Under the pieces are notes generated by a model. It was given only the letters and a program-made list of their open reading frames with translations. It had not been told where the DNA came from and searched no databases. Source: Pisaster brevispinus (lineage: Eukaryota > Echinodermata > Asteroidea > Forcipulatida > Asteriidae). From it: a stretch of DNA of 64,000 nucleotides. The position numbers and the translations under genes are program-made. Location: positions 22,576,527-22,640,526 of the forward strand of contig JAMKCF010000004.1 of assembly GCA_023634235.1 (NCBI GenBank). The letters are read 5' to 3'. Shown piece by piece: positions 13,001-23,900 of this stretch. Position 1 is the stretch's first letter. Each line of letters opens with the position of its first letter.

Positions 13001-16000
13001 AGCATTTCTACTTCATGAGTTATTGCCAACTTTAGCTCAGAAATTATTCCGGACCTTTTTGTGCCGGCTTTTTCTCACTGGCGATGACGTAGGCATGTAA
13101 TACAGTGGAGTTTCGGGCAGCCCTTCTTCCAGGAGGCTGGCCTCGCTTACAAAAACTTGATCTTAACGAAATTCACAGTAGAGAAAGCCACTGAGACGGG
13201 CTTTCCAATGGTGTAAAACGTGTGAAGATCCAGTGTTATTCTGAGGCTGATTTGACCGTCCTTACTTTGTCCTTGTTTCTTTGACAGCTCTGTGTACGAA
13301 AATCCCATTGGGGATGCTTTTGAGGAGCGTTCGGAGTAGCCCCACCTGCTGGTCATTTCCGGTATGAAGCTTGCCCTCTGGGTCGCTAAAAGTTTGATTT
13401 TCGGATGCAGGGATATCCAAGGCAGACTCAGGTACAAATTTTGTCTCTCTAGCATTTCTACTTCATGAGTTATTGCCAACTTTAGCTCAGAAATTATTCC
13501 GGACCTTTTTGTGCCGGCTTTTTCTCACTGGTGATGACGTAGGCATGTAATACAGTGGAGTTTCGGGCAGCCCTTCTTCCAGGAGGCTGGACTCGCTTAC
13601 AAAAACTTGATCTTAACGAAATTCACGGTAGAGAAAGCCACTGAGACGAGCTTTCCAATGGTGTAAAACGTGTGAAGATCCAGTGTTATTCTGAGGCTGA
13701 TTTGACCGTCCTTACTTTGTCCTTGTTTCTTTGACAGCTCTGTACGAAAATCCCATTAGGGATGCTTTTGAGGAGCGTTCGGAGTAGCCCCACCTGCTGG
13801 TCATTTCCAGTATGAAGCTTGCCCTCTGGGTCGCTAAAAGTTTAATTTTCAGATGCAGGGATATCCAAGGCAGACTCAGGTACAAATTTTGTCTCTCTAG
13901 CATTTCTACTTCATGAGTTATTGCCAACTTTAGCTCAGAAATTATTCCGGACCTTTTTGTGCCGGCTTTTTCTCACTGGCGATGACGTAGGCATGTAATA
14001 CAGTGGAGTTTCGGGCAGCCCTTCTTCCAGGAAGCTCGCCTCGTCTACAAAAACTTGATCTTAACGAAATTCACGGTAGAGAAAGCCACTGAGACGGGCT
14101 TTCCAATGGTGTAAAACGTGTGAAGATCCAGTATTATTCTGAGGCTGATTTAACCATCCTTACTTTGTCCTTGTTTCTTTGACAGCTATGTGTACAAAAA
14201 TCCCATTGGGGATGCTTTTGAGGAGCGTTCGGAGTAGCCCCACCTGCTGGTAATTTCCGGTATGAAGCTTGCCGTCCGGGTCGCTCAAATTTGATTTCCG
14301 GATGCAGGGATATCCAAGGCAGACTCAGGTACAAATTTTGTCTCTCTAGCATTTCTAGTTCATGAGTTATTCCCAACCTTACCTCAGAAATTATTCCGAA
14401 CCTTTTTGTGCCGGCTTTTTCTCACTGGTGATGACGTAGGCATGTAATACAGTGGAGTTTCGGGCAGCCCTTCTTCCAGGAGGCTGGCCTCGCTTACAAA
14501 ATCCTGATCTTAACAAAATTCACGGGAGAGAGAGCCCTTAACGCGGGCTTTCCAATGGTGTAAAACTTGTGAAGATCCAGTATTATTCTGAGGCTGATTT
14601 GACCATCCTTACTTTGTCCTTGTTTCTTTGACAGCTCTGTGTACAAAAATCCCATTGTGGATTCTTTTGAGGAGCGTTCGGAGTAGCCCCACCTGCTGGT
14701 AATTTCCGGTATGAAGCTTGCCGTCCGGGTCGCTAAAAGTTTGTTTTTAGATGCAGGGATATCCAAGGCAGACTCAGGTACAAATTTTGTCTCTCTAGCA
14801 TTTCTACTTCATGAGTTATTGCCAACTTTAGCTCAGAAATTATTCCGGACCTTTTTGTGCCGGCTTTTTCTCACTGGTGATGACGTAGGCATGTAATACA
14901 GTGGAGTTTCGGGCAGCCCTTCTTCCAGGAGGCTGGACTCGCTTACAAAAACTTGATCTTAACGAAATTCACGGTAGAGAAAGCCATAGAGACGGGCTTT
15001 CCAATGGTGTAAAGCGTGTGAAGATCCAGTGTTATTCTGAGGCTGATTTGACCGTCCTTACTTTGTCCTTGTTTCTTTGACAGCTCTGTGTACGAAAATC
15101 CCATTGGGGATGCTTTTGAGGAGCGTTCGGAGTAGCCCCACCTGCTGGTCTATTCCGGTATGAAGCTTGCCCTCTGGGTCGCTAAAAGTTTGATTTTCAG
15201 ATGCAGGGATATCCAAGGCAGACTCACGTACAAATTTTGTCTCTCTAGCATTTCTACTTCATGAGTTATTGCCAACTTTAGCTCAGAAATTATTCCGGAC
15301 CTTTTTGTGCCGGCTTTTTCTCACTGGCGATGACGTAGGCATGTAATACAGTGGAGTTTCGGGCAGCCCTTCTTCCAGGAGGCTGGCCTCGCTTACAAAA
15401 ACTTGATCTTAACGAAATTCACAGTAGAGAAAGCCACTGAGACGGGCTTTCCAATGGTGTAAAACGTGTGAAGATCCAGTGTTATTCTGAGGCTGATTTG
15501 ACCGTCCTTACTTTGTCCTTGTTTCTTTGACAGCTCTGTGTACGAAAATCCCATTAGGGATGCTTTTGAGGAGCGTTCGGAGTAGCCCCACCTGCTAGTC
15601 ATTTCCGGTATGAAGCTTGCCGTCCGGGTCGCTCAAAGTTTGATTTCCGGATGCAGGGATATCCAAGGCAGACTCAGGTACAAATTTTGTCTCTCTAGCA
15701 TTTCTAGTTCATGAGTTATTCCCAACCGTAGCTCAGAAATTATTCCGGACCTTTTTGTGCCGGCTTTTTCTCACTGGTGATAACGTAGGCATGTAATACA
15801 GTGGAGTTTCGGGCAGCCCTACTTCCAGGAGGCTGGCCTCGCCTACAAAAACCTGATCTTAACGAAATTCACGGTAGAGAGAGCCCTTAACGCGGGCTTT
15901 CTAATGATGTAAAACTTGTGAAGATCCAGTATTATTCTGAGGCTGATTTGACCATCCTTACTTTGTCCTTGTTTCTTTGACAGCTCTGTGTACAAAAATC

Positions 16001-16725
16001 CCATTGGGGATGCTTTTGAGGAGCGTTCGGAGTAGCCCCACCTGCTGGTCATTTCCGGTATGAAGCTTGCCGTCCGGGTCGCTCAAAGTTTGATTTTCGG
16101 ATGCAGGGATATCCAAGGCAGACTCAGGTACAAATTTTGTCTCTCTAGCATTTCTAGTTCATGAGTTATTCCCAACCTTACCTCAGAAATTATTCCGAAC
16201 CTTTTTGTGCCGGCTTTTTCTCACTGGTGATGACGTAGGCATGTAATACAGTGGAGTTTCGGGCAGCCCTTCTTCCAGGAGGCTATCCTCGCTTACAAAA
16301 TCCTGATCTTAACAAAATTCACGGTAGAGAGAGCCCTTAACGCGGGCTTTCCAATGGTGTAAAACTTGTGAAGATCCAGTATTATTCTGAGGCTGATTTG
16401 ACCATCCTTACTTTGTCCTTGTTTCTTTGACAGCTCTGTGTACAAAAATCCCATTGTGGATGCTTTTGAGGAGCGTTCGGAGTAGCCCCACCTGCTGGTA
16501 ATTTCCGGTATGAAGCTTGCCCTCTGGGTCGCTAAAAGTTTGTTTTTAGATGCAGGGATATCCAAGGCAGACTCAGGTACAAATTTTGTCTCTCTAGCAT
16601 TTCAACTTCATGAGTTATTGCCAACTTTAGCTCAGAAATTATTCCGGACCTTTTTTTGCCGGCTTTTTCTCACTGGCGATGACGTAGGCATGTAATACAG
16701 TGGAGTTTCGGGCAGCCCTTCTTCC
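10030..16725. repeat. 3,595-bp eight-monomer duplication (two tandem copies)
   Basis: The copies are about 10,030-13,130 and 13,625-16,725, and the diagnostic variants line up at an offset of 3,595 bp. Shared rare changes include AGACGAGCTTTCC, a two-base loss giving CAGCTCTGTACG, the one-base-short CTCAAATTTGATTTCC, CACGGGAGAGAGAG, GGTGTAAAGCGTG, and TGATAACGTAGG where most copies have TGATGACGTAGG. A few scattered differences (for example GATGCTTTTGAGG versus GATTCTTTTGAGG near 14,661) show the copies are close but not identical. Confidence 0.85.
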
Positions 16726-19650
16726 AGGAGGCTGGCCTCGCTTACAAAAACTTGATCTTAACGAAATTCACGGTAGAGAAAGCCACTGAGACGGGCTTTC
16801 CAATGGTGTAAAACGTGTGAAGATCCAGTGTTATTCTGAGGCTGATTTGACCGTCCTTACTTTGTCCTTGTTTCTTTGACAGCTCTGTGTACGAAAATCA
16901 CATTAGGGATGCTTTTGAGGAGCGTTCGGAGTAGCCCCACCTGCTGGTCATTTCCAGTATGAAGCTTGCCCTCTGGGTCGCTAAAAGTTTAATTTTCAGA
17001 TGCAGGGATATCCAAGGCAGACTCAGGTACAAATTTTGTCTCTCTAGCATTTCTAGTTCATGAGTTATTGCCAACTTTAGCTCAGAAATTATTCCGGACC
17101 TTTTTGTGCCGGCTTTTTCTCACTGGCGATGACGTAGGCATGTAATACAGTGGAGTTTCGGGCAGCCCTTCTTCCAGGAGGCTGGCCTCGCTTACAAAAA
17201 CTTGATCTTAACGAAATTCACAGTAGAGAAAGCCACTGAGACGGGCTTTCCAATGGTGTAAAACGTGTGAAGATCCAGTGTTATTCTGAGGCTGATTTGA
17301 CCGTCCTTACTTTGTCCTTGTTTCTTTGACAGCTCTGTGTACGAAAATCCCATTGGGGATGCTTTTGTGGAGCGTTCGGAGTAGCCCCACCTGCTGGTCA
17401 TTTCCGGTATGAAGCTTGCCGTCCGGGTCGCTCAAAGTTTGATTTCCGGATGCAGGGATATCCAAGGCAGACTCAGGTACAAATTTTGTCTCTCTAGCAT
17501 TTCTAGTTCATGAGTTATTCCCAACCGTAGCTCAGAAATTATTCCGGACCTTTTTGTGCCGGCTTTTTCTCACTGGTGATAACGTAGGCATGTAATACAG
17601 TGGAGTTTCGGGCAGCCCTACTTCCAGGAGGCTGGCCTCGCCTACAAAAACCTGATCTTAACGAAATTCACGGTAGAGAGAGCCCTTAACGCGGGCTTTC
17701 TAATGATGTAAAACTTGTGAAGATCCAGTATTATTCTGAGGCTGATTTGACCGTCCTTACTTTGTCCTTGTTTCTTTGACAGCTCTGTGTACAAAAATCC
17801 CATTGGGGATGCTTTTGAGGAGCGTTCGGAGTAGCCCCAGCTGCTGGTCATTTCCGGTATGAAACTTGCCGTCCGGGTCGCTCAAAGTTTGATTTCCGGA
17901 TGCAGGGATATCCAAGGCAGACTCAGGTACAAATTTTGTCTCTCTAGCATTTCTAGTTCATGAGTTATTCCCAACCTTACCTCAGAAATTATTCCGAACC
18001 TTTTTGTGCCGGCTTTTTCTCACTGGTGATGACGTAGGCATGTAATACAGTGGAGTTTCGGGCAGCCCTTCTTCCAGGAGGCTGGCCTCGCTTACAAAAT
18101 CCTGATCTTAACAAAATTCACGGTAGAGAGAGCCCTTAACGCGGGCTTTCCAATGGTGTAAAACTTGTGAAGATCCAGTATTATTCTGAGGCTGATTTGA
18201 CCATCCTTACTTTGTCCTTGTTTCTTTGACAGCTCTGTGTACAAAAATCCCATTGTGGATGCTTTTGAGGAGCGTTCGGAGTAGCCCCACCTGCTGGTAA
18301 TTTCCGGTATGAAGCTTGCCCTCTGGGTCGCTAAAAGTTTGTTTTTAGATGCAGGGATATCCAAGGCAGACTCAGGTACAAATTTTGTCTCTCTAGCATT
18401 TCTACTTCATGAGTTATTGCCAACTTTAGCTCAGAAATTATTCCGGACCTTTTTGTGCCGGCTTTTTCTCACTGGCGATGACGTAGGCATGTAATACAGT
18501 GGAGTTTCGGGCAGCCCTTCTTCCAGGAGGCTGGCCTCGCTTACAAAAACTTGATCTTAACGAAATTCACAGTAGAGAAAGCCACTGAGACGGGCTTTCC
18601 AATGGTGTAAAACGTGTGAAGATCCAGTGTTATTCTGAGGCTGATTTGACCGTCCTTACTTTGTCCTTGTTTCTTTGACAGCTCTGTGTACGAAAATCCC
18701 ATTGGGGATGCTTTTGAGGAGCGTTCGGAGTAGCCCCACCTGCTGGTCATTTCCGGTATGAAGCTTGCCCTCTGGGTCGCTAAAAGTTTGATTTTCGGAT
18801 GCAGGGATATCCAAGGCAGACTCAGGTACAAATTTTGTCTCTCTAGCATTTCTACTTCATGAGTTATTGCCAACTTTAGCTCAGAAATTATTCCGGACCT
18901 TTTTGTGCCGGCTTTTTCTCACTGGCGATGACATAGGCATGTAATACAGTGGAGTTTCGGGCAGCCCTTCTTCCAGGAGGCTGGCCTCGCTTACAAAAAC
19001 TTGATCTTAACGAAATTCACGGTAGAGAAAGCCACTGAGACGGGCTTTCCAATGGTGTAAAACGTGTGAAGATCCAGTGTTATTCTGAGGCTGATTTGAC
19101 CGTCCTTACTTTGTCCTTGTTTCTTTGACAGCTCTGTGTACGAAAATCCTATTGGGGATGCTTTTGAGGAGCGTTCGGAGTAGCCCCACTTGCTGGTCAT
19201 TTCCGGTATGAAGCTTGCCCTCTGGGTCGCTAAAAGTTTGATTTTCGGATGCAGGGATATCCAAGGCAGACTCAGGTACAAATTTTGTCTCTCTAGCATT
19301 TCTACTTCATAAGTTATTCCCAACTTTAGCTCAGAAATTATTCCGGACCTTTTTGTGCCGGCTTTTTCTCACTGGCGATGACGTAGGCATGTAATACAGT
19401 GGAGTTTCGGGCAGCCCTTCTTCCAGGAGGCTGGACTCGCTTACAAAAACTTGATCTTAACGAAATTCACGGTAGAGAAAGCCATAGAGACGGGCTTTCC
19501 AATGGTGTAAAACGTGTGAAGATCCAGTGTTATTCTGAGGCTGATTTGACCGTCCTTACTTTGTCCTTGTTTCTTTGACAGCTCTGTGTACGAAAATCCT
19601 ATTGGGGATGCTTTTGAGGAGCGTTCGGAGTAGCCCCACCTGCTGGTCAT
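16725..19650. repeat. Ordinary satellite monomers
   Basis: About six and a half monomers at 449-450 bp spacing, starting at 17,016, 17,466, 17,916, 18,365, 18,815 and 19,265. The first part resembles the preceding domain at an offset of 1,799 bp, so it continues the same family with one member less. No insertion or inversion is seen here. Confidence 0.8.
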
Positions 19651-20970
19651 TTCCGGTATGAAGCTTGCCGTCCGGGTCGCTCAAAGTTTGATTTTCGGAT
19701 GCAGGGATATAGCATTTCTAGTTCATGAGTTATTCCCAACCTTAGCTCAGAAATTATTCCGAACCTTTTTGTGCCGGCTTTTTCTCACTGGTGATGACGT
19801 AGGCATGTAATACAGTGGAGTTTTGGGCAGCCCTTCATTCAGGAGGCTGGCCTCGCTTACAAAAACTTGATCTTAACGAAATTCACTGTAGAGAGAGCCC
19901 TTTTGAAAAATTTCTGAGCTAAGGTTGGGAATAACTCATGAACTAGAAATGCTAGAAATGCTAGAGAGACAAAATTTGTACCTGAGTCTGCCTTGGATAT
20001 CCCTGCATCCGAAAATCAAACTTTGAGCGACCCGGACGGCAAGCTTCATACCGGAAATGACCATCAGGTAGGGCTACTTCGAACGCTCCTCAAAAGCATC
20101 CCCAATGGGATTTTTGTACACAGAGCTGTCAAAGAAACAAGGACAAAGTAAGGACGGTCAAATCAGCCTCAGAATAGAACTGGATCTTCACAAGTTTTAC
20201 ACCATTGGAAAGCCCGCGTTAAGGGCTCTCTCTACCGTGAATTTTGTTAAGATCAGGATTTTGTAGGCGCGGCCAGCCTCCTGGAAGAAGGGCTGCCCGA
20301 AACTCCACTGTATTACATGCCTACGTCATCACCAGTGAGAAAAAGCCGGCACAAAAAGGTTCGCTAAAATTTTGATTTTCGGATGCAGGGATATTCAAGG
20401 CAGACTCAGGTACAAATTTTGTCTCTCTAGCATTTCTAGTTCATGAGTTATTCTTAACCTTAGCTCAGAAATTATTCTGGACCTTTTTGTGCCGGCTTTT
20501 TCTCACTGGCGATGACGTAGGCATGTAATACAGTGGAGTTTCGGGCAGCCCTACTTCCAGGAGGCTGGCCTCGCCTACAAAACCCTGATCTTAACGAAAT
20601 TCACGGTAGAGATAGCCCTCAAAACGGGCTTTCCAATGGTGTAAAACTTGTGAAGATCCAGTATTATTCTGAGGCTGATTTGACCGTCCTTACTTTGTCC
20701 TTGTTTCTTTGACAGCTCTGTGTACAAAAATCCCATTGGGGATGCTTTTGAGGAGCGTTCGGAGTAGCCCCAGCTGCTGGTCATTTCCGGTATGAAGCTT
20801 GCCCTCTGGGTCGCTAAAAGCTTGTTTTTAGATGCAGGGATATCCAAGGCAGACTCAGGTACAAATTTTGTCTCTCTAGCATTTCTACTTCATGAGTTAT
20901 TGCCAACTTTAGCTCAGAAATTATTCCGGACGTTTTTGTGCCGGCTTTTTCTCACTGGTGATGACGTAGG
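19650..20970. repeat. Rearranged satellite block, copy 1 (contains inverted monomer)
   Basis: This block matches 22,583-23,900 base for base at an offset of 2,933 bp, with rare differences (GCCCGAAAC near 20,298 versus GCCAGAAAC near 23,231). It opens with a monomer that lost 34 bp, so GCAGGGATAT is joined to AGCATTTCTAG at 19,710/19,711. It then carries an inverted monomer (19,904-20,363) and continues with forward monomers. The match fades near 20,967, where the two copies read ATGTATTAC and ATGTAATAC. Confidence 0.85.
19904..20363 (-). repeat. Inverted full-length satellite monomer, copy 1
   Basis: The sequence is the reverse complement of a satellite monomer inside a forward array. The left junction follows GAGAGAGCCCTTT and enters TGAAAAATTTCTGAGC. 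The right junction follows CACAAAAAGGTTCG and returns to forward CTAAAATTTTGATTTTCGG. The inverted piece is about 459 bp: one complete 450-bp monomer, circularly permuted (its two ends are adjacent bases in a normal monomer), plus a 9-bp tandem duplication giving AATGCTAGAAATGCTAGA. About 195 bp of forward monomer is missing between the flanks. Two rare variants in it, read forward, are CTACCTGATGGTC and CCAGTTCTATTCTG with CCAATGG. They also occur in the forward monomer around 24,000-24,200, a likely close relative of the donor. Confidence 0.88.
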
Positions 20971-22583
20971 CATGTATTACAGTGGAGTTTTGGGCAGCCC
21001 TTCTTCCAGGAGGCTGGCCTCGCCTACAAAAAACTTGATCTTAACGAAATTCACTGTAGAGAGAGCCCTTAACGCGGGCTTTCTAATGATGTAAAACTTG
21101 TGAAGATCCAGTATTATTCTGAGGCTGATTTGACCATCCTTACTTTGTCCTTGTTTCTTTGACAGCTCTGTGTACAAAAATCCCATTGGGGATGCTTTTG
21201 AGGAGCGTTCGGAGTAGCCCCACCTGCTGGTCATTTCCGGTATGAAGCTTGCCGTCCGGGTCGCTCAAAGTTTGATTTCCGGATGCAGGGATATCCAAGG
21301 CAGACTCAGGTACAAATTTTGTCTCTCTAGCATTTCTAGTTCATGAGTTATTCCCAACCTTACCTCAGAAATTATTCCGAACCTTTTTGAGCCGGCTTTT
21401 TCTCACTGGTGATGACGTAGGCATGTAATACAGTGGAGTTTCGGGCAGCCCTTCTTCCAGGAGGCTGGCCTCGCTTACAAAAACTTGATCTTAACAAAAT
21501 TCACGGTAGAGAGAGCCCTTAACGCGGGCTTTCCAATGGTGTAAAACTTGTGAAGATCCAGTATTATTCTGAGGCTGATTTGACCATCCTTACTTTGTCC
21601 TTGTTTCTTTGACAGCTCTGTGTACAAAAATCCCATTGGGGATGCTTTTGAGGAGCGTTCGGAGTAGCCCCACCTGCTGGTCATTTCCGGTATGAAGCTT
21701 GCCCTCTGGGTCGCTAAAAGTTTGTTTTTAGATGCAGGGATATCCAAGGCAGACTCAGGTACAAATTTTGTCTCTCTATCATTTCTACTTCATGAGTTAT
21801 TGCCAACTTTAGCTCAGAAATTATTCCGGACCTTTTTGTGCCGGCTTTTTCTCACTGGTGATGACGTAGGCATGTAATACAGTGGAGTTTCGGGCAGCCC
21901 TACTTCCAGGAGGCTGGCCTCGCCTACAAAAACCTGATCTTAACGAAATTCACTGTAGAGAGAGCCCTTAACGCGCGCTTTCCAATGGTGTAAAACTTGT
22001 GAAGATCCAGTATTATTCTGAGGCTGATTTGACCATCCTTACTTTGTCCTTGTTTCTTTGACAGCTCTGTGTACAAAAATCCCATTGGGGATGCTTTTGA
22101 GGAGCGTTCGGAGTAGCCCCACCTGCTGGTCATTTCCGGTATGAAGCTTGCCGTCCGGGTCGCTCAAAGTTTGATTTCCGGATGCAGGGATATCCAAGGC
22201 AGACTCAGGTACAAATTTTGTGTCTCTAGCATTTCTAGTTCATGAGTTATTCCAAACCGTAGCTCAGAAATTATTCCGAACCTTTTTGTGCCGGCTTTTT
22301 CTCACTGGTGATGACGTAGGCATGTAATACAGTGGAGTTTCGGGCAGCCCTTCTTCCAGGAGGCTAGCCTCGCTTACAAAAACTTGATCTTAACGAAATT
22401 CACTGTAGAGAGAGCCCTTAACGCGGGCTTTCCAGTGGTGTAAAACTTGTGAAGATCCAGTTCTATTCTGAGGCTGATTTGACCGTCCTTACTTTGTCTT
22501 TGTTTCTTTGACAGCTCTGTGTACAAAAATCTCATTGGGGATGCTTTTGAGGAGCGTTCGGAGTAGCCCCACCTGCTGGTCAT
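20970..22583. repeat. Ordinary satellite monomers between the two rearranged blocks
   Basis: Three and a half forward monomers. Changes seen include TTTTTGAGCCGGC in place of TTTTTGTGCCGGC near 21,388, TCTCTATCATTTC near 21,778 and TTCCAAACCG near 22,252. Nothing other than satellite is visible. Confidence 0.8.
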
Positions 22584-23900
22584 TTCCGGTATGAAGCTTG
22601 CCGTCCGGGTCGCTCAAAGTTTGATTTTCGGATGCAGGGATATAGCATTTCTAGTTCATGAGTTATTCCCAACCTTAGCTCAGAAATTATTCCGAACCTT
22701 TTTGTGCCGGCTTTTTCTCACTGGTGATGACGTAGGCATGTAATACAGTGGAGTTTTGGGCAGCCCTTCATTCAGGAGGCTGGCCTCGCTTACAAAAACT
22801 TGATCTTAACGAAATTCACTGTAGAGAGAGCCCTTTTGAAAAATTTCTGAGCTAAGGTTGGGAATAACTCATGAACTAGAAATGCTAGAAATGCTAGAGA
22901 GACAAAATTTGTACCTGAGTCTGCCTTGGATATCCCTGCATCCGAAAATCAAACTTTGAGCGACCCGGACGGCAAGCTTCATACCGGAAATGACCATCAG
23001 GTAGGGCTACTTCGAACGCTCCTCAAAAGCATCCCCAATGGGATTTTTGTACACAGAGCTGTCAAAGAAACAAGGACAAAGTAAGGACGGTCAAATCAGC
23101 CTCAGAATAGAACTGGATCTTCACAAGTTTTACACCATTGGAAAGCCCGCGTTAAGGGCTCTCTCTACCGTGAATTTTGTTAAGATCAGGATTTTGTAGG
23201 CGCGGCCAGCCTCCTGGAAGAAGGGCTGCCAGAAACTCCACTGTATTACATGCCTACGTCATCACCAGTGAGAAAAAGCCGGCACAAAAAGGTTCGCTAA
23301 AATTTTGATTTTCGGATGCAGGGATATTCAAGGCAGACTCAGGTACAAATTTTGTCTCTCTAGCATTTCTAGTTCATGAGTTATTCTTAACCTTAGCTCA
23401 GAAATTATTCTGGACCTTTTTGTGCCGGCTTTTTCTCACTGGCGATGACGTAGGCATGTAATACAGTGGAGTTTCGGGCAGCCCTACTTCCAGGAGGCTG
23501 GCCTCGCCTACAAAACCCTGATCTTAACGAAATTCACGGTAGAGATAGCCCTCAAAACGGGCTTTCCAATGGTGTAAAACTTGTGAAGATCCAGTATTAT
23601 TCTGAGGCTGATTTGACCGTCCTTACTTTGTCCTTGTTTCTTTGACAGCTCTGTGTACAAAAATCCCATTGGGGATGCTTTTGAGGAGCGTTCGGAGTAG
23701 CCCCAGCTGCTGGTCATTTCCGGTATGAAGCTTGCCCTCTGGGTCGCTAAAAGCTTGTTTTTAGATGCAGGGATATCCAAGGCAGACTCAGGTACAAATT
23801 TTGTCTCTCTAGCATTTCTACTTCATGAGTTATTGCCAACTTTAGCTCAGAAATTATTCCGGACGTTTTTGTGCCGGCTTTTTCTCACTGGTGATGACGT
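22583..23900. repeat. Rearranged satellite block, copy 2 (contains inverted monomer)
   Basis: Second copy of the block at 19,650-20,970. It shares the 34-bp deletion (near 22,643), the inverted monomer with its 9-bp duplication, and both inversion junctions. The inversion therefore predates the duplication. Confidence 0.85.
22837..23296 (-). repeat. Inverted full-length satellite monomer, copy 2
   Basis: Same reversed monomer as 19,904-20,363, shifted by 2,933 bp, with identical junctions and the same internal AATGCTAGA duplication. One base differs near 23,231. Confidence 0.88.
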
